Shown piece by piece: positions 46,385-61,016 of a DNA stretch of 64,000 nt; position 1 is the first letter of the stretch, and every line of letters begins with the position of its first letter. The DNA is from Malurus cyaneus samueli (Eukaryota; Chordata; Aves; Passeriformes; Maluridae), in the NCBI GenBank assembly GCA_009741485.1, contig CM019219.1, positions 28,641,250 to 28,705,249 of the forward strand, given 5' to 3'. Under the pieces are notes generated by a model. It ran no database searches, had not been told where the DNA came from, and saw only the letters and a list, made by a program, of their open reading frames with translations. The position numbers and the translations under genes were made by a program.

Positions 46385-49300
46385 TCTAATTGCCTATGTT
46401 GAACTTCAAATAGTTGGTGATTGTTGAAGTCTTGGTGGCACTTTCCCTCCTGTTCCATTGCTCCATGGTCCCTGTGGCCACGTGGCCAGTAATGGCCATG
46501 GCAATCACGAGTCTCTGTTAACAAGTAACAAATCCCAGAGGGCACTTTCCTCCATACCTGCACGTGTCATTCCCATCCAGGCGCTTCAGGGATCTTCTGG
46601 ACCTGTTTGTCCCAGCTGTGGGGTATTCCCAGTGAACAGACCCAGTCTGAGAGCTTTCCTCCATCCAGCGGGCTAAAAACAAGCAAAACTGGGAAGACTT
46701 TCACTTTATTTTCCAATATTTCACTTCCTGTTTTACAATTAGTAAGAATTATGTTTAGTAGGAAGTGTTAAGTGGCATTCAGCATTCTGAGGTGGAGTTT
46801 TTCTGGCCACTTGTTTGATGTCTGCAGACAAAATTCTCTCCCAGCAGTTCTTTGCACAAGGCTCCATTGCAGCACGGACGTTTTGGTAATGAGATGAGAC
46901 TTATTATGAGGCTGAAATTAATTTCTTTGTTAAATTTATCTGTATAGACCAGTTATAAAATTGCTTACAGCAATCAAGATCCTGGTAGCATGCCAGCTTT
47001 TTTTTAACAGATAAGCAGTTTGGAAATAATTATTTTCCAATAGTGTCATTGAAGTTGAGAACATTTTTGTTCCTCCTACTCTTTCAGCTTTCTTTTTAAT
47101 TAAGGCTGGGGGGAGGGGGGCACATTTCTAGAAATGTGTAATGAACAGGCTGTGAATACCAAGTGTGAATATTGTACTTCTTTCTCCTCTCAAGCATTCA
47201 TTCCCATGAGACGTTGCAGCATTTAAGCAGAATAACTTCTGTGCTGCTCTGTTCTATTTTTAGTGGTATTTAAGGTATGTTAGAACCTACAGTACTGTTA
47301 AAGAAATCTACCCATGTGCTACATGCACCTTTTTATTTAGCTGGGAAAGGACATCTATGCTCTGAAATTAGATAAAACCTAAAATTACGGGAAAATAGTT
47401 CATAGACATGATAAAATGCATTTCACACCTCTAATCAAGGTGGTTGTATCTAAATGCAGATCAGAGCAGGGATTGTGAAGAGCACATTACCACTTCACGG
47501 GGTTGTGCTGTGGTTTTTAAACCAAAATTCTGCCCCTGCCTCTGCTGGAGACTGAAAGGGGACAGAAGGGCTACAAGGAGGGGAAAAAAATGGAGTGAAT
47601 AGGATATTATTTTTTGAGTTCAGTTACACACCTGCTGTATTTTTTTTAATATTTTTCTTCCTCTCTGTGTGAACAAAACAGAATTATTGGTAAGTTAAAA
47701 TATTACATGGGCAGCCAGTTTCTAAACTTACTAACTTCTCAAAATATATCCCCAAAGTGATGAATAAAAAGTTTTTATGAAAGCAACAGAGTTACGGGTA
47801 ATATGTAGCAATGATTGATGAAACTGGCTGGTAAACAAAGTAAACAAAAGCAAACAAAATTATTTTACTATCTGTGTTCTTATTTGGTTAAGAATGCTTT
47901 GCATTATTTGCAATGCAGTAGCTTTCAGAAGCAATGTCAAAGTGTGGCAGTTAATGAGATATTAATAGAAAGAAAAATCATTCAGAATTGTTATTGATGC
48001 AAATGTATTGAGGCATCTGCTCTTTGGTATTTTGTTGACAAGAGACAGCAAGGACAGGTTTCTTTACTCGTTTGCCCTAGGATTGTTTTGGGCTTGCTTC
48101 AGAAGAAATTTTCTAGAAGAAGGATTTCTGTGTGAATCTTTTGCCAATTGAAAATCAGCCTTACTTTTCAAATTACAAATCTTTGACAGCACAGATGAGC
48201 CAAAAGTGTGAAATGGAGAGAGGAGAAGTCAGAGCAGGCTCCAGCCAACATCATGAGGTTTTTGACCATCTTGAATAGGTTGGTAAATTTCTTGATAATT
48301 TCCTTTTTGGATTAAATCCAGGAGCACCCGTGAGTCCAAAAGATACACGAATGAACTCTTCTGACTCAAGTGTTCCCTGAGCTGAGGAATCAGACCTACT
48401 CTGTGTCCTTCTAAAAGCACCCGTCATTCAAATTAAAAACTCCAGAGCACTGGATTAGAAACTTCAAAGTAACCGCCAGGTTTTTTTCTGCATTGCAGCC
48501 TGCCTTTGGGATTTAACTGTCATTTCCCCCTTGCATATCTGCCATTCCAAAACGGGCACGTAACCCTTCTTTCCAGAAGAATTACCTGTGCAAAGTGAGC
48601 CTGCCAGTTCCAAATAGCTCTGTGGGCTGGTGGCACACTTCAGTCCCTCTGGTGCCAGTCCCAGCCTGTATTTATCTGAGTGGAGCAGCTGTGAAGAATT
48701 AACCACACTCACTCTTAATGCATTTCGTTTATAGAGGTGCAAAATTACATCTCCTTGATATAGCAAAGGATAGGAGAGGAGGCAGGAGATGTGGAATCTC
48801 CTTGCTGATGGCTTCCTTGCCAGAGCAATAAACACAGGCAGGAATGCAGCTGGAAGCAGCCAGGCTTTGACCTGACCATGACACTTTATCAGCTGTAAGA
48901 ATAATTTCAGAAGAGCAAACTAAGGGAAATATTTTTTGCTTAATAGGTTACAGCATCTCATCAGGCACATACAACACACAATTTTATAAACTGTTGCACT
49001 TTGCCTGGGTATAAATGGATTGTAACTGATAACCCGTAAAAAATTAATAGTTAGTTGTAACTTTTTTTAATGGAGTAAAAAATACTGCAGTAATGAAAAA
49101 GCTGACATTTTAAGGACTGCTAAAGCAACAGATTCATCAGAAGAATGTGTTAGCAGAACAGCTGTGTATGCTCCTGGCTGGCTATGATGAAAAGAAGATG
49201 ACAGTGTTTACAGGATAAGGAGAACCAAAAATTGGGGGTAACCAAAAGTCCAAGGAGGAGGATGAGATCTTTGCTCTGACCACACAGCCCTGTGCTGGTT

Positions 49301-49417
49301 TACTGTGCTTTGCTCTTCAAGTATTTCATTGGCCATTTTCCATTCAGGTTAGATGGGATTTTTATAAACCTCCAAGTCATTGCATTTTCATGAATCCCGT
49401 TTCCCTTTGCCCTTCAG
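46385..49417. other. Non-coding sequence, nothing recognised
   Basis: No gene, RNA or interspersed repeat is recognised. A G-rich run occurs at about 47109-47120, and open frames reach 123 codons (minus, 48464-48835) without any domain. Confidence 0.6.
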
Positions 49418-49492
49418 GAGGGCTGTAACCATTTCCTCGTGACAGAAGGAATCACAGGGGAAGTCAGACAATGCATGGCCTAATCAATATGG
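49418..49492 (+). other. Candidate 75-bp non-coding exon
   Basis: A strong pyrimidine-rich acceptor (gtttccctttgcccttcag) precedes 75 bp, followed by a strong donor (atgg|gtgagt). All three frames contain stops, so if it is spliced it belongs to a long non-coding RNA or an untranslated region. No promoter, poly(A) site or partner exon can be tied to it. It is among the better splice pairs in the window, but chance pairs are expected. Confidence 0.2.
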
Positions 49493-52400
49493 GTGAGTGA
49501 ATGCCATGGCATAATTGATCTGCATCCTCCATGGGATTTTTCAGTGGACTGCACAGTGGAGCTGCTCCAGGCAGAAGATAAAGGCCTCTGGTGAAGATGA
49601 GCCTGTGTCAGATGTAAATACTGAAAATACTGGAATGAAGGCACTATTTACTTTTTATTAGATGCAACTTCTTTTCTATATCGACACCACCGTTTCCTTA
49701 CATTAAGAAACACAGTAAACACTGGAATTATTATTCACATTGTTTAACTGTATAATTATCTCTATCCCCCTTTCTTATTTTTAGCAACCTGTTTGGCAAA
49801 TTCAACAGTAAAATCCCATTAATAATTAAATATTTAATTTTCTTTGAAGAGAAAAAAATAAGATAAACACTCTATTTTTTTAGGTAATTCATGGCTGGGA
49901 ATTGAATGACTTGCTTAAAATCAATGTTTATAAATAATGTATAGGATTCGTTTCCAGCCAGCTGATAAATACTGAGCTGATTGAAAGAAACAAAGAGCAC
50001 AGTAATGGAAATATATATTTATGCACTGGTAAGGTTCTGTATGTATGTTGTAATTTATATGTGAATAAGGAGGTTCTTCTGTCTTTCTCTTCTGTGTCCT
50101 TGTTCCCACATCTCCAAAAAAAAGAAGTAGTATTATATAAGGAACAAACTGAATAGCCAGTTTGATATGTAGGTTTTCTTCAGCCATACATGCACAAATC
50201 TTGCCAAGATGTCTGATTGTGTTACTTGAGCCAATGTAAAACTCAACGTAAGGGAAATGATTCCTGCCTGGCAGTGATGAGCAGTGTGATGTGTGAACAG
50301 CCTGTGCTGTCAGAGAAGGGACAGTCCCATGTGGCAGCCTTTGGAGCCACGTGCAGCTCATCTTCTGGAACATTTCCTCAGAGCCAGCCAAACAAACACT
50401 CTGTTTTCTGAGGTTCCTGTCCTTTCCAGAGGAAGATGGATGACATTGCCAGCAAACCTGGGGAGAGCCAGCCCGGGGCTGCTGCTCAGGGCCTGGGTGA
50501 GCATCAGGCAGGGCGTGGCGAGCGATTGCTTCTTCCCCAGTCCTGTCCCATCCTCTTGTGCTGGGAACTGAGAGCAGCCATGTGTTCAGCTGCCTGCTGG
50601 GTTAAACCACTACAAAGGTGAAGGGCTTGTCTGCTTTTTCTTTGAAGATGGAATGAAAAGCTGGAGAGTAACTGTGAATCCCTTGGGATGAGAACCATGG
50701 TGCTCAGCATTGGGGTTTCATTCCTTTTTTCAGCCATGGAAGTAGATGGTTGTTTAGGAGGGAGTGTCATCTCTGAAACCGTGAGCATGACCAAAGTGTG
50801 GGGTGATGGATCATGGATGAAGGGGGAGTTCTGGGTTTTGGCTGCTGTGACCCTGAAATTCTGAGAAGTGTTAAAAAGAGGTCTGAAACCAGCAGTAGTA
50901 CCAAAAAGCTGCTAAACAATGCAGTATTCAAGAAAGGCAATAAATTGTATAAGGTAATGAACAGATTTACAGACTTAGAAAATGGTGAAGAAGAAAAATG
51001 CTTTTAGGTTAAAAGCAAGCAATGGGTTTCTGGACAGGTATGAGCATACATCCTGAATAAGGGAGAGTGAGGCTGGGAGCACTGCGTGAGTGCCTGCTAT
51101 AAAACCAATTCTCTGTCTTGGAAAGGTTCTGGAGGTGACATTATGCTTAATTATGTGAATGCTCTGGCTGTTTTATTAAAAAGTTTCAGCACAGTTTGTG
51201 AAACACTGACTCCAGAAATCACTTCAGACATGAAGTGCTCCAAACTCTCCTCAGTCTGTGAATTCTGAATGTGCCAGGCAGTGCTGAACCTGTCCCTTGG
51301 GCAAGCACGTGAGCCTTGGCCTGCAGGGTGCATTAACTGAGAAGAGGACTAATAAAAAATTCTGTGGGGAAAATGCACCAAAACCCAGTGATCTTGATAA
51401 TCTTGTGTTTTCACAATACGCTTGTAAAATGGAATAGGGTGGATTCACACCCGTGGCAGTGCTAATGATGGATTGCCTTCCTGCACTGTTCTGATTTTTG
51501 CCTCACAGTTTTATATGAAAAAACATCTTGAGAGAGTGGCTGTGTGAAGATGGACAGCCTTGTGCCTTTATTAGTTGTTCAGAAGATATTCTCAGCCTTC
51601 TAAGGAGCAATAGCACGTGGTATAAAACAATAAAAGAGGAGTTTTGGAAAGGCTTGGGAGTCAGCACAAGTAAATAAAGTGGGCAGAATAGAGACACAGA
51701 GAAACTGCATATAGGAGTCAGGGAGAAACTCAAATGATAAGAAGTCAGTATAAGGACCAGAGGAGAGAGATTATATTTATGAAGAAAAGAGATGAACATC
51801 TATTTTGGAGGCTGGGATTGGTGAGCATTCACTTTGGTGAGCCAGTTGAAGCAGTACCCACTAGCACAGGAGTCAAGTCAGTGGGTGAGGCTGCTGGGTG
51901 TGAGGATTCAGAGGTGGCATCTGAGGTCACCTGCAGACACACCCTGACAATGTGATAGGGTCTCTGTGGTGACCTTGCAGTGGCAAAGAGGTTTTGGTAG
52001 AGCTAACAGTTCATTCTGTGACATTTCCAAATGATGTACAAACGTTTTCTCCTCAAGTCTGTGTATCAGTCAATACCTGCATATTTATTTCTTCACTGAA
52101 GAAATTTCTTCACTGAATATCCTTCAGTGGTGCTCTCCATCTGTTGCTCTTGTCTTTTCCAAAACTGGAATTACAGTTAGAACCTAGGACATGCCTGACT
52201 GTCCATAGGTGAAAGCAGATCCCATTTCTGTTCTGAAGTTCAATCATGTTACTGATTTGGATAATTTTTGCTCTAATCTTTTTCTGGTTGTTAACTAAAG
52301 GCTCTCAAGAATAAGTGTTTTTCTTTAGTACTAATTACTGTATGATTCTTAATCACTATTACTAATTGCATCCTTTTAAAGCATGGAATTTGTCAGCATT

Positions 52401-53404
52401 TCCATGCAGAGGTCAGTAGGAGGGTTCTAGCATGATTGTTCTTTGAAGGGCAGCCTTTCTGTTGTTTCCATTTTCAAATCATAAATTGAAGATGAAAGTT
52501 AAATCTTTTTTTTTCTGTCATTGCACTTCTTTCACTTCAGTGTTCCCCTTTGCATGTGACAACCATGGCCCCAGACCTTGAGGGCTGTTAGTACTCATCT
52601 TGTCTGACAGACTCAGCCTTTTAACTTTATTTATTTGCCTCTCTTTCAACATTTTAATAATCTGTATTTCATTCAAGAGAAAAAAACACAAACCCTACAT
52701 TGTTACCAAACCCATCAGAAATGGAATATCACAGAGGAATGCTAGGTGAAATTTTCAGAGAAGTGCAGGCATCTCCATGCTTTAGATCATTGAAAGATAA
52801 ATTTTGTTACTTTATAAAGGGTAATATCATCAGCTGCCAGGTATTCCAATGAGATAATGTCATGCTTTGAGGCAGCCACCTCCTCTCTAGAGGAGAAATA
52901 GGGAGGAAGATAATTTTCACTTTGGCTTTCCCATAGGTAAACCAGAAAAAATCAGCAGTCATGAAATCTGTCTCCTATAGAAATAGGAGGTAGGAGCTAT
53001 ATATGCACATTACATCAAGATGGGGCTTATTGCAGAACAGTATTTTAATGTCCAGGGCAATACAGATCTGCAGGACTTGCTGAGTCTAATTAATAAATCC
53101 CTGAGGGGATAAATCTATCTCTTTGTTAAGGGTCCTCTGGAAGAAAGCCACTTTTCTCCCATTTTTCCAGGGAGAATGAGGCGTAAGCCTTTATCTCTTT
53201 GTGCTTTTGATGAGCATTCTTGTTTCTCTCTGCCTCAGCCAAAGCAGGTTGTTTGTTCCCATGTAGGGGAGCTGTGGTGGGAGATGAGTGCCCCCAATCT
53301 CTCCTTAAGCACACCCTGCCCTGTGTTTTCAAACTGAGCAGTGGTTGATGTCACTGCGGACTGGCAGGGGAAGGATCACTCTGGTTGTCAGCTGGCAGCA
53401 CTCC
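49493..53404. other. Non-coding sequence, nothing recognised
   Basis: No gene is supported; the 156-codon minus frame at 49921-50391 has no recognisable domain. A small 17-bp tandem word (tttcttcactgaa) is present at 52088-52117 and can also pair with itself. Confidence 0.6.
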
Positions 53405-53689
53405 TGGTGTCTGAGACTGTGCTGTTGGTCATGGCACAGGGGTTTTTGTGAGGCAGTCATGGTATCTCAGACTCTGCACTCATGGTGTCTCAGACTCCGC
53501 ACTCATGGTGTGTCAGACCCTGCACTCATGGTGTCTCACACTCTGCACTCATGGTGTCTCACACTCTGCACTCATGGTGTCTCAGACTCTGCACTCATGG
53601 TGTCTCACACTCTGCACTCATGGTGTCTCACACTCTGCACTCATGGTGTCTCAGACTGTGCTGTTGGTCGTGGCACAGGGGTTTTTGTG
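53405..53689. repeat. Minisatellite, 23-bp unit, about 12 copies
   Basis: An array built on a 23-bp unit containing catggtgtctcacactctgc. The inner units differ mainly in cac/cag of the middle word. Its two edges are near-identical 46-bp segments (53405-53450 and 53644-53689) that include a diverged unit and a g/t-rich piece. The array therefore sits between direct copies of its own border, as if a 46-bp double unit had been duplicated and the middle then expanded. Three overlapping open plus-strand frames (53345-53838) are by-products of the 69-bp triple period and are not genes. Confidence 0.95.
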
Positions 53690-56600
53690 GCTGTTTCAGC
53701 CCCCTGTACCCAGCAGCTGCTGGCATTGTTCTGCCTGCAGTCAGCTCTGCAGCATCCACCCTTATGGGAGGGATTGCAGAACTGACTGAAAAACCATCAT
53801 TTCCCCTCTCTCCTATGGCAGACTGTGAGAGAGGTTGAGTGAAACCGAGGAATTCCAGGCAGATTGCCTCTGATGTTTTCACTGCTCAGTTGTTCAAAGT
53901 TCAGCTTATTTCACTGACAGTGCCAGAATCACTGTCCTCCCCCATCCCATCAATAAAACCAGTTTGTCAAAATATGGATGAAAGTGCATAAAAAGGAAAG
54001 GCTCTTACATCTTTGTTTTGCAGGAAAGTGGACACAAGCATATTCCTCACCTTAACAAGTTACCTTTACAATTATTTTATTTGTTAATATATTTTTTTTA
54101 TCTGGCAGTGTGTTTTGGAATGTAGGGCTTTGTTTGTGTTTCGTCTGTAGTTCTGAGAGGGATTTTCAGTGCAGCTGCTGCAAACACCAGCCAGTCTGAC
54201 AGCGTGTCAGGGAACATAATTAGATATTGAGACAGATGATACGGGCATCGGCAGAGGAACTTAGAAAACTGCAGCCAGTGAGACCCTAGCTCAGGATTAG
54301 TTACAGTTGAATTTTTTTTATGGGAAAACCGGGGAGGGGAGAACTTTACTTGTGCTGGTGTGTCCTGGGGAGAGCATTGCTGATGTTTAATTCTGGAATG
54401 GCCAAGCCTCTGTGGAACCAAGAGAAATTAGAAAAGAATGGGGCAGAGATGTGTTAAAAATGTATCCTATTGAAGCCTTAATTTCTTTGAGGCAAAAAGG
54501 TTCAGTGTGAAGTGTCGAGTCTGTACCTACATCTTAAAAGCCTGTAATATGAAACAAAACTAAGTTCACCATTTGATAGTGAGAGACATCTAAGAGTTGT
54601 TGTCTTCTGAAGATGTACCCCAAGAATAAAATTAAATCTCGCTTGAAATAGCAGAACTGTGCAGCAGGAAGGAATATTAATGCCAGTTTGGAGATAATTA
54701 AAAAGAATCCTGAAAGGAATGGCAGATAGAATTTTAGGGAAAATCTACGAGGCACAGTGCTAGCTAATATATAAGATCTGTGAGCAGTTTAATAAAACCA
54801 TTGGCAGGGGAAAGGGAAGTGCTGGGTGTACATTTTTATGAAGTCTCCATGTTGTGCACACTCGGAAGTGATTGAGGGCAACAATGAAAATTGAGCAATA
54901 GTTCCACCAGTTCCAGTTTGAGCCACAGCAGGAGCAATGCAGTGTTCAGTAACATCACCCAAACCATTCACTCTCTGTGCCATTGAAATCATCTCATCCC
55001 TGGTTCCTTCAGTACTGCCTGATTCCCATTGTTCACACTCACAGTAGCACCATTTTCTTGTCTAGGTGGTGTTTTTTTCCTGTTGTTGTAAGACCTAAAA
55101 AATGTACTCATTTGAAAAAATGTAACATTACAGATATGTTGAGATACATTTCCTTTTATAGCATCTCCTATTACATGGCATTAAAATCCCACAGGAAATA
55201 ACCGTATCTGAAAATTTTAGTAAAACTTGTTCCTCAATTTCAGTTAATATGGCATTGCTGTGTCATACTTCGTAACTGGAAAAACATCACAGGTTATTGG
55301 TATTCAAATGACTGCACCAAGTGTGCCATCCTTACTTTAAATTCGTATCTGATAAATTCTTGAGAAATTATTTCAAAGTTGGACTTGCCTTGTGTATTAA
55401 TTAGGATTTGCTCTCAACTGTTCTCATAAGGCTTGTGATGAAACAAATCTTTCCTCTGGGCCAGATGGTGCCTTTTGTCAGGTTAGCTAAAATACCGTGC
55501 CTGTTCTATGACAACAGTTTTGCAAATAATTAATTTGTCACTTCTTTGATCAAGCTAAGAAAAGCAAACAAAATCTACAAAAGCTGTGCCCAAAACTTTG
55601 AAAATTGTTTATGGAGCTGTTGGATTCGATTCAAATCCTTTTGCTCTTGTGGGTTTGTATCTTACGGTTAAGATTTCCCTGGCTCCAGTGGCATCATGTG
55701 TGGAATAGAATGACATTCCAAAGTGCAGGAAGAGTGAGAGTGAAAATGTAATCACAGGTGGAGCACTGGCATTGGCCAGCAGGGGCTTTAGTTGTGTTTG
55801 TTTGTTTGGGGAGCAGTGTAATGTCAGAATCTAATTCCTTCTCCCTTGCTGGTGGAGAGCTCAGCAGTTCCCAGCATGAGAGCCTTTGAATGGAAACATT
55901 TTTAAAAACAAATGAAAGGAGAAGAACTTGTTCTCTGGTAGTGACAAACACCGTGCTGGCCCAGAGCTACAGAGGCTTCCCCATGGTGGGACTTGTACCA
56001 AAGTCAACCTGATCCTGCAGGTGTCTCTGTAAGATGATGCTTCAAACATTTGCTAGGCAAACCATCCATTACAATTTACTTGCCCTCTCATCCCTCTGGA
56101 AGCATTAAGTACTGTAATTTATTATCTATCAGCACTGCAAGGGAGAAGCTGGATGCTAATGCAGGAAAATATGACAAGTGTTTGAAATTCTTTTCTTTCT
56201 TTAAAGATTTAAAAAAAAAAACCCTCTAGCCCTTGTTGCATCAGAACAATTATCTTGTGGCTCTTCCAGTTGTTTTAACCTTTGAAATGCTGAGGAATGT
56301 TCTATTAATCAAATGGTGTGTTTTGTAATTGATCAAGAAATAGGTTCATTTTTATAATCTTAGGTTTCTATCATAGAAGTGGTGGCATTAAAGCATGAAC
56401 CAGGCTTGTCTGGAGATGCCTGTTGTAGAACATTTTCCTCACATCTGTGTTCACACCCCCTCCTGCACGTTCTCTCAGTTGCTGTGTGAGCACTGCAGCA
56501 GTGCTGAAGGTGACCAGGAAAGGTGTTTCATCTCACTGCTGCAGTAGAAAACTTCCTTAGGAGTTTCAGGTGCATTGAACTTGCAAGGGACTCACTCTCT

Positions 56601-59600
56601 TCATTGAACTGCAGGTTAATTGTGGATCCCAGTGCTTTCTTGATGGTATTTACTGTTTCCTACACATCATTTCTAGTAATTGTTCTGAGAGAGGTACGTC
56701 CCTCCTAATTTCTGCTCCTGAAGGTTGAGAACAAAGTCCTTGCATGCTGCATGGACCTGGAGTACACAGACCAACTGGACTGACCTGGCTAACACCTGCA
56801 TAACAAAGTTGTGAGTTGTATTAACCTTTCCCAAGTTTCCATGTAGCCCCAAGATGAAGAAGAAAGTAGCATGAGCCAGTTCAGTTACGAACTTGAGGAA
56901 GCTTGAAATACTGCTTATGGAAACTCCTCATTCAGAGTGTTGGTGTTGGCACTCAGGAATGACATTTGTTACTTGAAGGTCTGACACACAACCATCTGTT
57001 AGCAGAAAAACCTGCTTAACTGAGTGGCTTGATAACTCCCTGCACAAGAGATTAGCACAAGGTGGTATTTCCCGAGATCCACTCCCCTTTTCGCATCTAA
57101 TGAATTATGTAAGCAGTGTTTTTCACTGCTGCTTGCTGTTCAATGAATGGCAGAATGATGTGTGACCTGAATGAATATTTAAGTGTACCAGTGTCTATGA
57201 AATTTTCTTTTTGCTTTAAAATGCATTTAAGAATACATTAGGCAATTCAGAAAGGTTGAAGCAGTGAACTGGAATTGTCCCAGGGTACAGGATGGAAAAC
57301 ATATTTGTAGTTTACTCAGCCTCTTCTTTAATGTAGAGGCTAAACAAGCTTCTGATGAATAATGGCATCTTCATGCATTTTAAGTTGCAGCTGTCTTTGT
57401 TGAGTGTCAGCGTGGCCCTATAAAACAATCCAGAAGTGGTAAAATAGTGTGGGCAGCTCTGTGTGCCCAGGATTAAAGAAAGCAACAGTGGGAATAGGTT
57501 TAACGTGTCAGATCAGAACCTTTTCCACTTAATGCCAAGAGAAAGATGGAGAATGGGCAATTTGCAAACCAGGAAATGGGATAGAACTCTCTCATCTAAT
57601 TGTGGAAGTACAGTAGGGGCAGCTCTCTTACCTGTTTGAACATTTTACTAAGAATATTGTTCAGGATGGCGTATTTCTGACAGTGATTCACTCTGTGCTA
57701 AGCCTAAAGCTGCATTTCTCTTAGACCCTGTGAACTTTGCTGTTGGTGCTTCTTTGGCTTTGATGCTTTTGGCACAAGGAATATTTTCCTTCGTCTTTAT
57801 GGGCGGTACAAGGTGCTGCACCTTCTCTTCAGGTGATGGATGCATCTTCTCCCACTGCCCTCCTTCCCCATGCTCATTCTTCATACAGGAAGGCAGAAAG
57901 TGAAAGATAACTATATTAAACATTTTCTGTATATTGCTTTCCTCAATTTTTTTCCCAGTGTTTCACATTTAGTTTGTTAAAACCTGTGATTTTCTGAATG
58001 CTACTCAAAATGGTAGAACTTCTTTCCTCTAAAGGGATTTTTTTTGCCTCCTGCAGTTCTTAATGTTATTTTTACTTGTCTTGATGCCCATTTTTTGATG
58101 GATTTTATGCATTTGAGATGCACTGTGAAAGCACAGCTGCTAATTTGTTCTGGCAAATTGGCTGGAAATTGCCAGGTACTGAGCACTCCCAGACGTTTTA
58201 ATGGAAAGTTTCGGCTGGACTGTCTCAAGGGTGTGCTTATTTTGTTTAAACTGGTTCAGTAATTTCTCATCATTTGAGAAGCTCTTGGCCTGTTACCTTT
58301 TCAAATGTACATTCACACCCATGCCTGTCTCTTGCTAGTATTTTGTTTTAAACAAATTCTAAGTAAATTGACCAGTTCTAAGGTACAGTATTTGCAATCG
58401 ATGGTATTTTTAAGAAGCAGGAAAATCAAGGTTTTCAGTGTTTCCTGTATTTTATTTCTCTTAAAAGTGTATGTGTGAAGACATTATGCAAAGGTATGAA
58501 AATTTGAGTGCATTTTCTTCTCTCATTTTTCCTAAGTAAGGAAGAAAAAGAAACACTAACAACAAAGGTCAAGGTCTTCAAAGTTACCAGAAGGATTTAA
58601 AGTGCCCTGAAAACATAAATTGTGAGTTTTTGTTTCCCTTGGGCAGCTCTTGCAGTCTGAATTCGATGTTAATGTGAAACCCTGATGAAATATTAAGGAC
58701 TCTGAGAGTGAGGACACGACACATGTGCACGGATTGCTGAACTGGCCATTCAGCAGGGGCCAGCTCTCCTCTGTCAGTGCACAGAGGTGCAAACCCAGAG
58801 CAAGATACTTGCAGCATGTCTGGAAGTGGTATTTCTCTTGTGATAAGAGTATTTGAGTTGCAGAATTAGCAGATATTTACATACAAAAGTTGTGAAGGAA
58901 GGGTACACACAGATACCCCTGGGGTTGGTGACACTGAGCTTCCAAAGAGCACAGCTGAGTGAGAACACCAATAAACTGCCTAGAATGATAAAGTTCTTTT
59001 TTTTGGATGTGCAGGTTATTTGAGCTTTCCAACAGAAAACCAGCTAACATTCTCAGTTAATGAGGTGTCAGATTAGAACCCTGGCACGACCTAATTAAGA
59101 ACCGGTCTTGTGAACACATTGGTGGTAACTGTGAAAACAGATTCTCTCCTCCCTGCTTTGTTCTAATCCAGTTATTGGTGTTACAGGGCAATGCTTGGTC
59201 TTTGAAGCAACACAACTTCTGTTTAGGAATTTGGTGGGCACGTAGGATAGGATTGAGCTTGTCTCTGAACTGTAAGAAGTGTATCCATCTGCTTGAGATT
59301 ATCAAGTACCCACCCTATTGCTGTGTACGTTCTTTAGAGCAAGGTCTTAATTTCATCGGTTGACAAAAAATGCTCACATCTGAACAGAAAGCAGCAAAGA
59401 ACCCAAAGAGAGCATGTGGCATCTGTTTTTGTTCCCTTGTTACGGGGTTCATTAAAATGTTCTTGAATTGTTACAAGAGAAAGAGAAAAGCCAATACTTG
59501 AAAATTCTGTGAATCATCTGAATCAGACTTTGCTCTGTGCTCCTCTCAGGGCTGTAGATGTGGTTTGGTAAGTTTTTTTCTCACAGACATCTGTTAAGAA

Positions 59601-61016
59601 GAGAGGACTGGAAGATTCCCCGCAGTCCCACAGGGAATGAGCCAAACAAATGTTTGTGCTTGGCTGTTTGTAGCAGGTACTATTCAAACTCAAAAATAGC
59701 TCCAACTTTCATTTTTGCACAGGAGTGAACATTGCAATCAATATGATCACTATCTCTCTTTGTCCCAGACTTGAGCAACATCTTCCAGGCTGGGTCTGAG
59801 CAGACAGTTCTGTCATGGCTGGGTTCCCTCATCTCTTGAGGGTTTGGCCTTTGTTAGCAATTCATTTGCTGACTTTGTTTTTTCCCTCTGCCCTCTCCAT
59901 GCCCATTTTCTGACTCTGAACAAAGCTAATAATTTCTGCTGCCAAACTTCCAAGAGAATAAAATGAAGAGAGTCCTGGAACTAGGAAAATGTATGAAAAA
60001 GCCATTTCCATTCTGTTCTCTCACTTGTGCCAGAGGGTCTGTGTGGCCTTGGAGTGTCAGACCCCAAGGTGTGAATTCAGGGCAGCCTGTAACAATACAC
60101 ATTTGCATATTGTTCTGCACCACAGTACAGTAATGGTAGATGTACAATTTCAATTCCCTCAGCCTGTTCATTGAGGTCAGGAAGTTAAGCAGTATGTGTT
60201 TGTAAAATCCCATCCACGTCTTTGTAAAAGGGGAGATATTTACTATTCTTTCCTTTTGCTCATAAAGAAGAATTGAAAAATAATTCTATCTGAAGTACCT
60301 AAAATACAGAAAATTGGTTGGTTTTTTTGCCTAATTTTTTTATTAAATTTTAATATGTTTATTTTTCTAACAATACAGCTTTCTGAATTAATATAAATGG
60401 TCAAGAAATTTGCACTGTCATAGAGGTTACTGAGACAGATTAATTGAAGTAAAAATTCCTGCAGACACTAAGCAACCTTAAACTGAAATATTGGTGTTAA
60501 AAGTCCCATTAGAGCAAATCCACAGATCAAGTGAAAGCAGGCCTGAGTTAGGCATTCAAATATTGATGGGTGTGTATTTACAAAACAAAAAATATAATAA
60601 TCTGAGCAAAGAAATCCCCTAAAAGGTCTCAGTTAGAAACTGCACATGAATTAAATAGAACTAGTTAATATTACAAAAGGTGATAGCACTTTGAAATCTA
60701 AAGTGTTGCTGCTTCCAGGCCTTGTACTTGCTGATTTTAAATGTTGCCAGCCTGGCAGAGTGTGATAGATCAGCTTTAATCTCTGGAATGGCCCACGGCT
60801 TGGATCCTTTCGATCTGTGCTGCAGAGAGAGAATAACTAATTTCTGTGTATCTTGAAATTAGGTTTTAAAAAATACAAATTATCATGGATGCCAGCTACT
60901 GAACAAGGATGTTTCATCCCTCCAAGGAAAGGAGGATTAAGGGTAAGTATACACAAGCATCGCCAGTGCCTCCTTTCATTATTTGGGCTTGTTATTGTTT
61001 TTGTCTTTGTTTTCAG
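53690..61016. other. Non-coding sequence, nothing recognised
   Basis: No gene or RNA is recognised. An A run occurs at about 56211-56221. A splice-bounded 79-bp segment at 56615-56693 (acceptor ttcattgaactgcag, donor gagag|gtacgt) is open in two frames and was judged compatible with chance. Confidence 0.6.

Noticed and set aside
49921..50391. 156-codon open frame on minus
   Set aside because: Random-looking composition with overlapping frames on plus; no gene features.
53345..53838. Three overlapping plus-strand frames of 113-146 codons
   Set aside because: All three frames run through the 23-bp tandem array; simultaneous openness in every frame is a repeat artefact.
56615..56693. 79-bp segment between an acceptor and gtacgt donor
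   Set aside because: Two frames are open, so there is no coding preference; the donor is weaker and no partner exon exists.
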